A DNA stretch of 64,000 nucleotides from Bacteroidia bacterium (GTDB taxonomy: Bacteria; Bacteroidota; Bacteroidia; JADZBD01). The stretch is from contig JAGVMA010000046.1 in NCBI GenBank assembly GCA_020054095.1, positions 1 through 64,000 on the forward strand, in the 5' to 3' direction. The first letter of the stretch is position 1. Each line of letters begins with the position of its first letter. A program made the translations under genes and the position numbers. Below, piece by piece: positions 34,181 through 43,247 of the stretch. Below the pieces are notes generated by a model that worked only from the letters and a program-made list of their open reading frames with translations, ran no database searches and was not told the DNA's origin.

Positions 34181-37030
34181 ATGAACATCAAACAAACTAC
34201 CCTGAAAATATTTTCAATAATCATTTTATTATTGACTGTATTTTTGTCGGCTGCCGAAGCGCAGAAAAAGAAAAACCAAACTGGCGAAGAATTATCGCAA
34301 GCCGAAATGGATTTGTGGGATGATGCGGAATATTTTTACGAGCAAAAGAACTACATGAGGGCACTACAAGGGTTCGAGCAGTTAGTAAAAGCCCATCCTA
34401 AGGACGCATACTTTAATTATATGGCGGGTGTTTGCTATTTGCATAAGAGCGATGAAAAAGAAAAATCATTACTTTATCTATTGCGAGCAGATTCAATTGA
34501 CCATAGTTTGCTTGAGATAGATTATTTCCTTGGCAGAGCAAACCACCTTAACTATAAATTTGACGAAGCAATTATTTACTTCAACAGTTTTATTGGCAGC
34601 AAACCGAAACCCGATAAAATTATAACCGCACAGCGATATATCGAATATTGCAAAAACGGAAAAAAGTTAGTTGATGATGAAGTCGAAGCGCAAATAGATA
34701 ATATTGGTAATATTATTAATACTGCCGAACAAGAGTATGTTCCCACTATATCTTCAGATGAATCGGTTATGATATTTACCTACAGAGGTAAAAAGAGCAC
34801 AGGCGGATTGATGAATGCAAAATTTGAATCGGATAAGGATGGCGATTATTACGAAGATGTATTTATATCTACTAAAGTTGACGACCAGTGGATTGCGCCT
34901 CAATCAATAGGAATAAATATTAATACTAAAAACCACGATGCAAATATTGCGCTATCACCTGATGGACAAATGCTTTTTATTTTTAGAAGTACATCAAAAG
35001 ATAAAGGCGATATATATGTGAGCAAGTTAAACGGCAGCACTTGGGGAGTTCCGGTAAGAATGGGCGAAAGTATTAACACAAAATATTGGGAAGGAAGTGT
35101 TACAATTTCATCGGATGGTAAAACACTTTATTTTGCATCAGAAAAGCCGGGCGGGCTGGGTATGCGCGATTTGTATCGCTCTTACTTATTGCCAAACGGG
35201 CAATGGAGCAAAGCAGAAAACTTAGGACCGAAAATTAATACACCATATAATGATGATGCTCCATTTTTGCATGTTGATGGACATACGCTTTTCTTTTCAT
35301 CAGAAGGACACTCGAGCATGGGTGGATACGATGTTTTTTATTCTTCTTTAGATTCAGTTGGCGCATTTACTTCGCCCGAAAATTTAGGTTTTCCGGTTAA
35401 CACTACTGAGGATGATATTTATTATGTAATAAATGCCGATGGCGAAAGAGGATATTTTGCATCAAATAGAAAAGGCGGTTTCGGACAGCAAGATATATAC
35501 ACTGTTACACCCGGATTTAAAGGTAAAAAGCCCGTGCTTGCGCTTATTGTTGGGTTTGTGAAAAAAGACGGTAATCCGGTTAACGCTAATATTACTCTTA
35601 CTGATAACAAGACAGGAGAAAACAAAGGGACCTTCAATTCAAATTCATCAACCGGAAAATATTTAATTGCACTTACTCCGGGTGTTGAATATAAAGTTGC
35701 TTTTGAGGTTGAAGGGCAGCAACAGATAGAGTATGTAAATGTGTCGAAAATCGAAACATTTGTACAGGCAGATTTCAATGTTAATTTTTATTCGGAAGAA
35801 TATAAAACGCAAAACAATATAGCTGTTGATACTGCGAGTAATATCCAAAACAGTATTACTCAGCAACTCAATAAATTTAATTCGGCAAATAAAACCGAAT
35901 TGTGCGAAGCAAAGGTGTATAAAAACATTTTAACTGAATTTGGAATGGAGATGAAAGAGAATGTTTACTTCACTGTGGAATTAGGCACGTATGAAAACCC
36001 CAAAGATTTTAACCCGGATAAAATACGCCCGCTTGGCGCAATTGAGAGTAGAGTAGATGCTCTTGGCCACACCACTTTTTATATTGGCAATTACCAAATG
36101 CTAAGTGAGGCCGACCGACTAAAATCTAAAGTTTTAAAAACCGATTCGTCTTTTACAACTGCAATAGTATCAGTAAATGATAACGGGAAATTTAAACTCA
36201 TCACAAAATATTACGAGAAAGAATACATCAATGCAGGTTGTAATGCAATGACCGAAGTACCGGTTATTAAAAATAAATCGGGAGGTATAATTGGTTTACA
36301 AGACGATGCCGAGTACAAGCAAATAGTGAAGGATAATGGCACGAAACAAATAGAAGGATTAGAATACAAAATTGAAATTTGTTCCACTAAAGATTCTACT
36401 ATTATAGGACTTGATAAACTGAAAAAGTACGGTGAGATTCAGAAAAAAACTTACCCCGATGGTGTAACGCGCTATACAATGGGGCCATTTAAAACTTTAA
36501 ATGAAGCAGAAGCATTCAAACTAATGTTGATTGAGAATGAACCCGATTTTGGTTGTTCGTTTGTAACTGTGTTTTATTTCGGGCAACGCAAAACCGTGAA
36601 AGAACAATTTAACGGCAAGCCGCCTGTTAAAGATGGCCCTTGCGAAACTGCACCACCAATGGATTATTCGTTCTTTAAAGGTAAAGACCTTAATGATACT
36701 GCTGTTTACAACCGCTTGGTGCGAATGACAGGCAACTATTGTTTTGAGGGAATAATATTTAAAGTACAGATTGGCGCATACCGTTTTCCGCAAAATTTTA
36801 AATACCCTCAAGTAGAAGAATTTGGTCCGGCCGAAATTATTAAATACGAAGATGGCATTACCAGATTTACTCTCAAGCAATTTAAAACGCTAAAAGAAGC
36901 CGAAGCATTTCGCCAAGTATGTATTAAAAAAGGAATTAAAGATGCTTGGGTAACTGCAGTGTACCAAAACAAACGAGTACTGCTTTCTGATTTAATAAAC
37001 GTAAATTTTTACGGACAAACAGTAAATTAA
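34181..37030 (+). CDS. Large TPR / PD40 / SPOR-like repeat envelope protein
   Basis: A 949-residue exported protein. Signal peptide 1-28 (ending AEAQ) is followed by TPR repeats (about 45-165), PD40 beta-propeller blades (about 185-450; SPDGQMLFIFRSTS, SSDGKTLYFASEKPGG) and a CarboxypepD_reg/CNA-B-like sandwich (about 460-545). Three SPOR-like repeats then fill about 593-672, 725-803 and 856-930, each with an F/Y-K-V/I-E/Q-I/L-G/C start and a FKTLxEAEAF-type helix. SPOR domains bind denuded peptidoglycan, so these could anchor the protein in the wall in place of an OmpA domain. It is a longer paralogue of the protein at 3299-4858. A role in type IX secretion or gliding is possible but unproven. 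Confidence 0.85.
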   Translation: MNIKQTTLKIFSIIILLLTVFLSAAEAQKKKNQTGEELSQAEMDLWDDAEYFYEQKNYMRALQGFEQLVKAHPKDAYFNYMAGVCYLHKSDEKEKSLLYLLRADSIDHSLLEIDYFLGRANHLNYKFDEAIIYFNSFIGSKPKPDKIITAQRYIEYCKNGKKLVDDEVEAQIDNIGNIINTAEQEYVPTISSDESVMIFTYRGKKSTGGLMNAKFESDKDGDYYEDVFISTKVDDQWIAPQSIGININTKNHDANIALSPDGQMLFIFRSTSKDKGDIYVSKLNGSTWGVPVRMGESINTKYWEGSVTISSDGKTLYFASEKPGGLGMRDLYRSYLLPNGQWSKAENLGPKINTPYNDDAPFLHVDGHTLFFSSEGHSSMGGYDVFYSSLDSVGAFTSPENLGFPVNTTEDDIYYVINADGERGYFASNRKGGFGQQDIYTVTPGFKGKKPVLALIVGFVKKDGNPVNANITLTDNKTGENKGTFNSNSSTGKYLIALTPGVEYKVAFEVEGQQQIEYVNVSKIETFVQADFNVNFYSEEYKTQNNIAVDTASNIQNSITQQLNKFNSANKTELCEAKVYKNILTEFGMEMKENVYFTVELGTYENPKDFNPDKIRPLGAIESRVDALGHTTFYIGNYQMLSEADRLKSKVLKTDSSFTTAIVSVNDNGKFKLITKYYEKEYINAGCNAMTEVPVIKNKSGGIIGLQDDAEYKQIVKDNGTKQIEGLEYKIEICSTKDSTIIGLDKLKKYGEIQKKTYPDGVTRYTMGPFKTLNEAEAFKLMLIENEPDFGCSFVTVFYFGQRKTVKEQFNGKPPVKDGPCETAPPMDYSFFKGKDLNDTAVYNRLVRMTGNYCFEGIIFKVQIGAYRFPQNFKYPQVEEFGPAEIIKYEDGITRFTLKQFKTLKEAEAFRQVCIKKGIKDAWVTAVYQNKRVLLSDLINVNFYGQTVN

Positions 37031-37924
37031 TTATTCGGTAGCGTTTACAATTGCAATTTTTTTCATGTTGCGGCTCACACACAATCGTGTAATGTTTTTT
37101 AATCCATATTTTTCTAAATCAGCAACCTCTGTCCATTTAGTATCGCTATAAAGTTCATACTTGTATATCTTACTTCCGGCAGCGCAAAAGAAAACATTAC
37201 TCATAAACGAAAAATACTCAGCGCCTTTGGGCATTAGTATCACTTTGTCAAGTTCGTATTCGTTTTTATTTATTTTTTTTAAAGGAGTTATGTAAATGGT
37301 GTTGCCATCTGGCCCCGACTTAATATAAATGCCTCCGGCTGAGCCAATAAAAGTAAAGCGCGAAAGTGATTTTCCTATGCTATCATCCACAACTATAGCC
37401 GTTTGTTTTTTTAAACTGATTAATTGCAGTGTAAAAGGTTGTGTTAAAATAAAGGTAAGTAGCGTATCGTTATCTACCCAGCAGTGGTATCCTATTGAGT
37501 CTATTTTTTCTGTGAGCAGCAAAGGTGCACCACCTACTAATGGAAATTTCCATAAACGCTGTGCAGAATCTTTTTCAACGCGAACCACCGATAGATATTT
37601 TTTATCTGGCGTATATGTTGGCGAGTATTCGCTTTCAGGTGTGCTCCACACTTGTGTGGTTTTTTCTGTTTTAATGTTATAGTTATATATATCGGTTTGT
37701 GAGCTGCCTCGTGCCGATGTAAAGTAGATGGATTGTAAATCAATTGAAAACAACGGTTGATTATCATAGCCCTTGTTGTTAGTTATGTTTTTCGGTTTAC
37801 CTATGCTAATTGTCCCGAGGGTATCTTTCATATCGGCTAACCAAATATCAAACTCGGGTAGTTGTGCAAATGATTGTGTTACTGAGGCAAATAGTAATGT
37901 TATGGTGATGTATCTTTTTTGCAT
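37031..37924 (-). CDS. Secreted PD40/TolB-like beta-propeller protein
   Basis: A 297-residue exported protein with a signal peptide (1-20, ending SFAQ). WD40-like PD40 blades follow: GYDNQPLFSIDLQSIYFTSA, ESEYSPTYTPDKKYLSVVRV and VGGAPLLLTEKIDS. The whole mature protein seems to be one propeller, with no catalytic domain. Propellers of this sort usually mediate protein-protein contact in the periplasm or at the surface. Its stop abuts that of the convergent 949-residue PD40/SPOR protein, and paiB lies 5 bp upstream in the same direction, so it is probably in an operon with paiB. Function unknown. Confidence 0.82.
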   Translation of the reverse strand: MQKRYITITLLFASVTQSFAQLPEFDIWLADMKDTLGTISIGKPKNITNNKGYDNQPLFSIDLQSIYFTSARGSSQTDIYNYNIKTEKTTQVWSTPESEYSPTYTPDKKYLSVVRVEKDSAQRLWKFPLVGGAPLLLTEKIDSIGYHCWVDNDTLLTFILTQPFTLQLISLKKQTAIVVDDSIGKSLSRFTFIGSAGGIYIKSGPDGNTIYITPLKKINKNEYELDKVILMPKGAEYFSFMSNVFFCAAGSKIYKYELYSDTKWTEVADLEKYGLKNITRLCVSRNMKKIAIVNATE

Positions 37925-37929
37925 GGCAT

Positions 37930-38544
37930 TTATTGTTTGTTAGTTGTTTCCATTAAATCTGCAAGGGCAATGTTATTTGTATCGGCCGATGAGCGCAGAT
38001 AATTAATAATGGTTTTTATTTCGTACGGGGTTTTGTTTTGGCTCAATTTGAATTTGGCTTCCACACGGGTTGCTTCTATTTTAAAACCAACAATTGCATT
38101 AAGCATTCCTCTAATGTATTTTTCATCTAAGTTTTCCCATTGGACTAAGAATGCCGGCTCGTAAAATTCGATTGTTTTTTTTAGCAAATCAATTTTATCC
38201 TCATCAACTTCAATTAATTGTGCTTTGCCATAAATGTGCACTGCTGTGTAATTCCAGGTAGGCACGTTTTGTTGCTTCTCATAAAGGGTGGGCGATATAT
38301 AAGCATGCGGGCCATTAAAAATTACTAATTGCTCGCTATCAGCAAAACTTTCCCAATGCGGATTAGCTTTTGCCAAATGAGCATATAAAACTACTTTTTC
38401 GTTTTCTGTTTCGGTAACAAAGGGCAGGTGAGTGGCAACCATGCCATTATCTCCGGCTCCTATTATGGCACCAAAATTGTACTTTTTTACAAACGCAACT
38501 ATCTCGTTAAAATTCGATTGTTTGTAGTAATGCGGAATATACAT
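37930..38544 (-). CDS. paiB: PaiB-family FMN-binding protein
   Basis: A 204-residue split-barrel flavin-binding protein. MYIPHYYKQSNFNEIVAFVK at the N-terminus, HLPFVTETENEKVVLYAHLA, PHAYISPTLYEKQQNVPTWN and the following YTAVHIYGKAQL are the PaiB signature. Bacillus PaiB was described as a negative regulator of sporulation and protease genes, but its biochemical activity is unclear, and many homologues may simply be flavin or heme oxidoreductases. It is divergent from the small secreted protein at 38589 and 5 bp upstream of the PD40 propeller gene. Confidence 0.88.
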   Translation of the reverse strand: MYIPHYYKQSNFNEIVAFVKKYNFGAIIGAGDNGMVATHLPFVTETENEKVVLYAHLAKANPHWESFADSEQLVIFNGPHAYISPTLYEKQQNVPTWNYTAVHIYGKAQLIEVDEDKIDLLKKTIEFYEPAFLVQWENLDEKYIRGMLNAIVGFKIEATRVEAKFKLSQNKTPYEIKTIINYLRSSADTNNIALADLMETTNKQ

Positions 38545-38588
38545 CGGTGAAAAAATTATTATCGCTAAATTTATAAATTAATGGCAAG

Positions 38589-39038
38589 ATGAAAACAAGA
38601 TTAATTATCATACTCTCTTTCGCGTTCCTTTTTATTTTAAAGGTATCGGCACAAAAACTTAAGTTAATTACTGCTACACAGCAAACTTTAATGCCCGGAA
38701 TGGGCGGAGCAAAATACGTAAACTATGTTTTAGAATTAAAGCAAGGCACAAGCAAAACTGTGGTGATTGATTCGGTGGTGAGTGTGGCGGGCTTAAAAAA
38801 AGTAAAGGTTAATGCAACTAATGCTAAAATTACTACGCGCACATCCACTATTTACACCATTACTTACAGCAAAATTATACCAATGCCGCCCTGCTGCGGT
38901 AGAGAAAATTTGCCGCCCGTTCCCACTGATGAAATTGATTTTACCGAGGGAGTAATAGTTTATTACACTATAAATGGTAAGCGAAAAAAAATAAAGGTAA
39001 GCACATTTAAAGTGCTGGCTAATATTAACGCGCCTTAG
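38589..39038 (+). CDS. Small secreted protein of unknown function
   Basis: A 149-residue protein with a signal peptide (1-21, ending VSAQ). The mature part is beta-rich, with a PMPPCCGRENLPP segment containing adjacent cysteines. I recognise no family. It stands alone on the plus strand, divergent from paiB with 44 bp between the starts. Its end overlaps the end of the convergent rpe gene by 14 bp. A TAAATTTA sequence in the divergent gap reads nearly as a -7 box on both strands. Confidence 0.7.
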   Translation: MKTRLIIILSFAFLFILKVSAQKLKLITATQQTLMPGMGGAKYVNYVLELKQGTSKTVVIDSVVSVAGLKKVKVNATNAKITTRTSTIYTITYSKIIPMPPCCGRENLPPVPTDEIDFTEGVIVYYTINGKRKKIKVSTFKVLANINAP

Positions 39039-39687
39039 GCAAGGCTTTTAAATCCTTTATTGTTTTTATCGGATTTTCGGATGCAAATACAGTATTGCCT
39101 GCAACTAAAACATCGGCACCTTTTTTTATAAGTTTACCTGCATTTTTCAAATCTACTCCGCCATCTACTTCAATTAATGCTTTTGATTTATGCGAATTAA
39201 TCAACTGTTTTAGCTGGTGTACTTTTGAGTAAGTGTTTTCAATAAATTTTTGGCCGCCAAAACCAGGGTTTACACTCATCACGCAAACTAAATCTAAGTC
39301 AGCAATAATATCTTCAAGCGTAATAACGGGCGTGTGCGGGTTAATAGCCACGCCAGCTTTCATACCCATTGATTTAATGTTTTGAATTGTGCGGTGCAAA
39401 TGCACACAAGCTTCGGCATGCACTGTTAAGTTTGTAGCACCTGCATCTTTAAATGCTGCAGTGTATTTATCTGCATCAGCAATCATCAAGTGCACATCAA
39501 GTGGTTTTTTTGCATGTTTTTGTAATGCTTTTAAAAGCGGAAAACCAAACGATATGTTAGGTACAAATACGCCATCCATTATATCAACATGAAACCAATC
39601 GGCAGCACTGTTGTTTATCATTTCAATATCGCGCTGTAAGTTGCCGAAATCGGCTGATAATACGGATGGTGCAATTAAGTGTTTCAT
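39025..39687 (-). CDS. rpe: Ribulose-phosphate 3-epimerase
   Basis: A 220-residue TIM-barrel enzyme interconverting ribulose 5-phosphate and xylulose 5-phosphate in the pentose phosphate pathway. The metal and acid/base residues are in IAPSVLSADF, WFHVDIMDGVFVPN, DVHLMI, MSVNPGFGGQKFI and IEVDGGVDL. The ATG at 39687 (MKHLIAPSVLSAD) is the family start; the TTG three codons upstream is unlikely. A -7 box ends 6 bases before this ATG, suggesting a leaderless or nearly leaderless mRNA. Its 3' end overlaps the convergent secreted-protein gene by 14 bp. Confidence 0.95.
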   Translation of the reverse strand: MKHLIAPSVLSADFGNLQRDIEMINNSAADWFHVDIMDGVFVPNISFGFPLLKALQKHAKKPLDVHLMIADADKYTAAFKDAGATNLTVHAEACVHLHRTIQNIKSMGMKAGVAINPHTPVITLEDIIADLDLVCVMSVNPGFGGQKFIENTYSKVHQLKQLINSHKSKALIEVDGGVDLKNAGKLIKKGADVLVAGNTVFASENPIKTIKDLKALPKAR

Positions 39688-39693
39688 GGTGAA

Positions 39694-39701
39694 CAAATGT
39701 A
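39694..39701 (-). promoter_or_regulatory. -7 promoter element TACATTTG directly before rpe
   Basis: On the minus strand the octamer is an exact TAnnTTTG match ending 6 bases before the rpe start codon. It begins in the T-run of the rpoD terminator, so terminator and promoter are nested. Confidence 0.55.
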
Positions 39702-39704
39702 AAA

Positions 39705-39739
39705 AAAAAGCTGCCGAAGGGAGAGCTCGACAGCTTTTT
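39705..39739 (-). terminator. Intrinsic terminator of rpoD
   Basis: A 9-bp perfect stem pairs AAAAAGCTG (39705-39713) with CAGCTTTTT (39731-39739). On the minus strand it is followed by a T-run that extends towards rpe. It lies 28 bases past the rpoD stop. Confidence 0.8.
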
Positions 39740-39767
39740 CACCAATTAAACTAAACTAATAAAAGTT

Positions 39768-40640
39768 TTAAGACCCCAAATATGCTTTTAGCAGTTTGCT
39801 GCGCGATGTATGTTTTAATCTGCGAACTGCTTTTTCTTTTATTTGACGGACACGCTCGCGTGTAAGGTCAAACTTTTCACCTATTTCTTCTAATGTCATG
39901 GCATGTGTTCCGCCTAAGCCAAAGTACATGCGTACCACATCGGCTTCGCGAGCCGTTAAAGTAGTTAATGAGCGCTCTATTTCTCTGCGTAAGGAGTCGG
40001 TTAACAATCCTTTTTCGGGGCTTGGGCTGTCATCGCTTTCAAGCACGTCATACATATTGCTTGCATTATCATCTGAAGTTTGCAATGGTGCGTCCATTGA
40101 TACATGGCGGCCACTCGAACGCATTGACTCTTTCACTTCAATCTCGGTAATATCAAGAATTTTAGCTATTTCGTCAATGGTTGGTTCGCGTTCATACTCT
40201 TGCTCAAGTTTCGAAAATGTTTTATTTATCTTGTTTATCGAACCTATTTTATTTAGTGGAAGGCGCACAATACGTGCTTGTTCTGCCAATGCCTGCAGTA
40301 TAGATTGGCGTATCCACCACACTGCATACGATATAAATTTAAAGCCCCTTGTTTCGTCAAAACGCTGTGCAGCTTTTATTAAGCCTAAGTTACCTTCGTT
40401 AATTAAATCGGGCAAACTTAAACCCTGGTTTTGATATTGTTTTGATACCGATACCACAAATCGGAGGTTGGCGTTCACTAATTTCGAGAGTGCTAATTGG
40501 TCGCCTTGCTTTATTTTTTTTGCCAATTCTACTTCTTCATCTGCAGTTATAAGTTCAAGGCGGCCTATTTCTTGAAGGTATTTATCGAGCGAAGCGGTTT
40601 CGCGATTGGTAACTTGTTTGGTAATTTTTAGTTGTCTCAT
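39768..40640 (-). CDS. rpoD: Primary RNA polymerase sigma factor, short Bacteroidota RpoD
   Basis: A 290-residue sigma-70 group factor that directs RNA polymerase to TTTG/TAnnTTTG promoters. Region 1.2 is [19 protein letters not shown]. Region 2 includes [19 protein letters not shown] and [16 protein letters not shown], which contact and melt the -7 element. Region 3 follows, then region 4 with [20 protein letters not shown] for the -33 box. The long N-terminal region 1.1 of proteobacterial RpoD is absent, as is typical of the phylum, whose housekeeping sigma is about 290 residues. A terminator lies just downstream, and rpe follows on the same strand. Confidence 0.95.
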   Translation of the reverse strand: MRQLKITKQVTNRETASLDKYLQEIGRLELITADEEVELAKKIKQGDQLALSKLVNANLRFVVSVSKQYQNQGLSLPDLINEGNLGLIKAAQRFDETRGFKFISYAVWWIRQSILQALAEQARIVRLPLNKIGSINKINKTFSKLEQEYEREPTIDEIAKILDITEIEVKESMRSSGRHVSMDAPLQTSDDNASNMYDVLESDDSPSPEKGLLTDSLRREIERSLTTLTAREADVVRMYFGLGGTHAMTLEEIGEKFDLTRERVRQIKEKAVRRLKHTSRSKLLKAYLGS

Positions 40641-40749
40641 GCGTAATTGGGGTTAAGGGGTTGCCACTTTTACGATAAGACTTTATAAAGGTTACAGTTT
40701 TTTACTATTTATTTTTTAGAACATTATTAGCAATTGGCTTGGTTATTTA

Positions 40750-41364
40750 TCAAACATTACACGGTTTCCTTATATCAATAACGGTTAAATACCAATTGCT
40801 GCCATAATAGTTAAAATAATAAACGTAGCCATAGGTGGTAATAACAGTTTTGCCTATTGCTGCAATTGCTTTTTCGGCATAAAACTGATCTTCGGCTGAA
40901 AGGTTTCCGTATTTCCATATTTCGCTTGCGCTTAAAATATTAGTGTCTTGCACATAGCTGCCTGCCTTGGTATATAACAGTGGCGAATTGCAATCTATCA
41001 TCGGCAGTGATTCGGTTCTTAATTGCCCATCGTAGCTGATGGTGGCCGCCATGTTTTCGAGCAGTTGGTTATACTCACGGTCGTCAGTCTTTTGTATTCT
41101 AAACTGTGGCATTGCGCCATCCTTGTTCTCAATAATTAAGAGCCCAAATTGTGGTGATATAAAAGCATTCAGCTCATCAAAGTTCTGGGAGCCAATAGTG
41201 TTTATTATAGCACCAAAGCGTTGTTCAAAATTTACAATAGAGTCAGCTCGATTCATGGTTTTTAGCGGTATGCTATCTTTCTTACTTTCTTTAGCAAATT
41301 CATTATTGATATTGCTGCATCCAAAGAATAGTATTGTAAAGGTGAAAATGAAAATTAGCTTCAT
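40750..41364 (-). CDS. Predicted lipoprotein of unknown function
   Basis: A 204-residue protein from the ATG at 41364. The signal peptide MKLIFIFTFTILFFGC ends in a lipobox with Cys16, so it is membrane-anchored. The frame is open further upstream, but a TAGGTTTG -7 box 5 bases before this ATG and the clean signal peptide support it. The mature part has no family I recognise; it contains conserved-looking aromatic stretches such as YGYVYYFNYYGSNWYLTVID. No neighbours suggest a role: rpoD lies downstream on the same strand, and 320 bases of noncoding DNA lie upstream. Confidence 0.75.
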   Translation of the reverse strand: MKLIFIFTFTILFFGCSNINNEFAKESKKDSIPLKTMNRADSIVNFEQRFGAIINTIGSQNFDELNAFISPQFGLLIIENKDGAMPQFRIQKTDDREYNQLLENMAATISYDGQLRTESLPMIDCNSPLLYTKAGSYVQDTNILSASEIWKYGNLSAEDQFYAEKAIAAIGKTVITTYGYVYYFNYYGSNWYLTVIDIRKPCNV

Positions 41365-41369
41365 TGTTT

Positions 41370-41377
41370 CAAACCTA
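41370..41377 (-). promoter_or_regulatory. -7 promoter element TAGGTTTG directly before the lipoprotein gene
   Basis: Exact TAnnTTTG match on the minus strand, 5 bases before the ATG at 41364. It suggests a leaderless or nearly leaderless transcript. The noncoding DNA from 41378 to 41684 holds nothing else recognisable. Confidence 0.5.
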
Positions 41378-41684
41378 CGCAAAAAACATTGATTATAGTT
41401 TTTTGTAAACGCAGTCATTAATAAACGGCTATTGTGCTGTGATAAACTCTGGTTAGAATAACTATAACAGTCGAAACTGTGGCAACCACAATACGTGAAT
41501 CAGTAATCGTTCAATCAATTAAAAGCGAGCATAGCAAGTAAAAGTTTCGACAGCAGTAAACTGCAGGTAACAAAACTATTACATCGTAAATAATGCGTTT
41601 GATTTTATCAGCAGTATTGGCAATTTAAACCAATGCGTAGCAAATAATTAAAATTAGGCGGGCAGGATTGAGGTGGGGCGTGGG

Positions 41685-43247
41685 TTAAAATACAAGTCCC
41701 GCTTTTATTGCTATTGCCTCGGCACACTTTTGTCCATCAATGGCAGCCGAAATAATTCCCCCGGCATATCCCGCACCTTCCGCACAAGGGTAAAGGCCTT
41801 TTACCTCTATATGCTCGTAAGTGTTTTTATCGCGCGGGATTTTTACTGGCGATGATGTGCGCGATTCAACTCCGTGTATAACAGCTTCATTGGTATAATA
41901 ACCTCTCATTTTTTTACCCACATTTTTAAATGCAGTTTGTAGTCGGCTATTAAAATGCGGATGCAGCAATTGGTGCATTGGTGCCGATGTTATACCCGGC
42001 TGGTAAGAGCTAATCGGCAGCGTTGATGATAGTTTTCCTTCGCAAAAATCAACTAATCGCTGGGCAGGCGCAGTTTGGCTTTCGCCACCCGCAATAAAAG
42101 CCATTTTTTCAAACTCTTGCTGAAATGCAAGACCTGCCAAAGCATCGTGCTGCTCATAAGGTTTTAAATCAAACATGTCAATTGCCACCACAATCCCTGA
42201 GTTTGCAAAAGGATTATTTCTTTTTGATGGCGACCAGCCGTTTGTAACCAGTTCGCCCGCAGCAGTGGCGCATGGTGCAATTATTCCGCCCGGGCACATG
42301 CAAAAAGAAAATACTCCACGCCCGTTCACTTGCTCCGCCCAACTGTAAGCAGCAGGTGGTAAAAGTTCATCGCGTGTAGTACTGCGATATTGTATGTTAT
42401 CAATAATACTTTGTTCGTGTTCTACACGCACTCCCATTGCAAATGGTTTAGCTTCAATTTTTACATTGTTTTTTTTCAGCAGATAAAAAACATCACGTGC
42501 TGAGTGGCCGGTAGCTAAGATTAAATTATCGGCAAAAAATTCTTTTTCCCCGGCTACAATTCCTTTTATGTGGTTGTTTTCAATTATAAAATCAGTAAGT
42601 CGTGTGCCGAAGTGTATTTCGCCACCGTGTTTTATAATTGTTTGACTTATATCGGTAATTATTGCCGGTAGTTTGTTGGTACCTATGTGTGGATGACTTT
42701 CAACTAAAATAGCTCCATCAGCGCCATGCGCTACAAGTGTTTCTAATATTTTTGTAACATCGCCACGTTTGGTAGAGCGTGTATAAAGTTTACCATCCGA
42801 ATAAGTTCCGGCACCGCCTTCGCCAAAACAATAATTAGAATCGGGATTTACAATGTGTTCTTTGTTTAGTGCTGCCAAATCGCGTCTGCGCTCGCGCACA
42901 TTTTTTCCTCGTTCAATTATTATTGGTTTTAAACCTAATTCTATAAAACGCAATGCTGCAAACAAGCCTGCCGGGCCGGCTCCAATGATAAGTATTCCTT
43001 TACTATTGTGTACATCTTTGTACTTAGGTGCTATTTCGGTTTTTTGCAGAGGTGTTTCGTTAATATAAACATCGGCTTTCAGCCGTATTTTTATTTGTTT
43101 TGAGCGCGCATCTATTGAGCGTCTTAGCTTATCAATAAAAATTATTTCATTTGCTTTTACGCCAATATTAAAAGAAATGTACTTGATTAGTTGCTGCATA
43201 TCCGCTTCGGTATGCAGCGGAATATCCATGTTAATTTGCTTTATCAT
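41685..43247 (-). CDS. COG2509-type FAD-dependent oxidoreductase
   Basis: A 520-residue flavoprotein. An N-terminal domain (about 1-80) with LRRSIDARSKQIKIRLK precedes the FAD-binding GILIIGAGPAGLFAALRF (about 84-101). Later comes DNLILATGHSARD, the second nucleotide contact, and YCFGEGGAGTYSDGKLYTR is typical of this uncharacterised dehydrogenase family. CMCPGGIIAPCATAAGE near residue 317 carries cysteines. Substrate and physiological role are not known to me. Its ATG overlaps the porT stop (TGATG), placing it last in a five-gene minus-strand operon. It may be NAD(P)H-linked, but this cannot be settled here. Confidence 0.88.
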   Translation of the reverse strand: MIKQINMDIPLHTEADMQQLIKYISFNIGVKANEIIFIDKLRRSIDARSKQIKIRLKADVYINETPLQKTEIAPKYKDVHNSKGILIIGAGPAGLFAALRFIELGLKPIIIERGKNVRERRRDLAALNKEHIVNPDSNYCFGEGGAGTYSDGKLYTRSTKRGDVTKILETLVAHGADGAILVESHPHIGTNKLPAIITDISQTIIKHGGEIHFGTRLTDFIIENNHIKGIVAGEKEFFADNLILATGHSARDVFYLLKKNNVKIEAKPFAMGVRVEHEQSIIDNIQYRSTTRDELLPPAAYSWAEQVNGRGVFSFCMCPGGIIAPCATAAGELVTNGWSPSKRNNPFANSGIVVAIDMFDLKPYEQHDALAGLAFQQEFEKMAFIAGGESQTAPAQRLVDFCEGKLSSTLPISSYQPGITSAPMHQLLHPHFNSRLQTAFKNVGKKMRGYYTNEAVIHGVESRTSSPVKIPRDKNTYEHIEVKGLYPCAEGAGYAGGIISAAIDGQKCAEAIAIKAGLVF

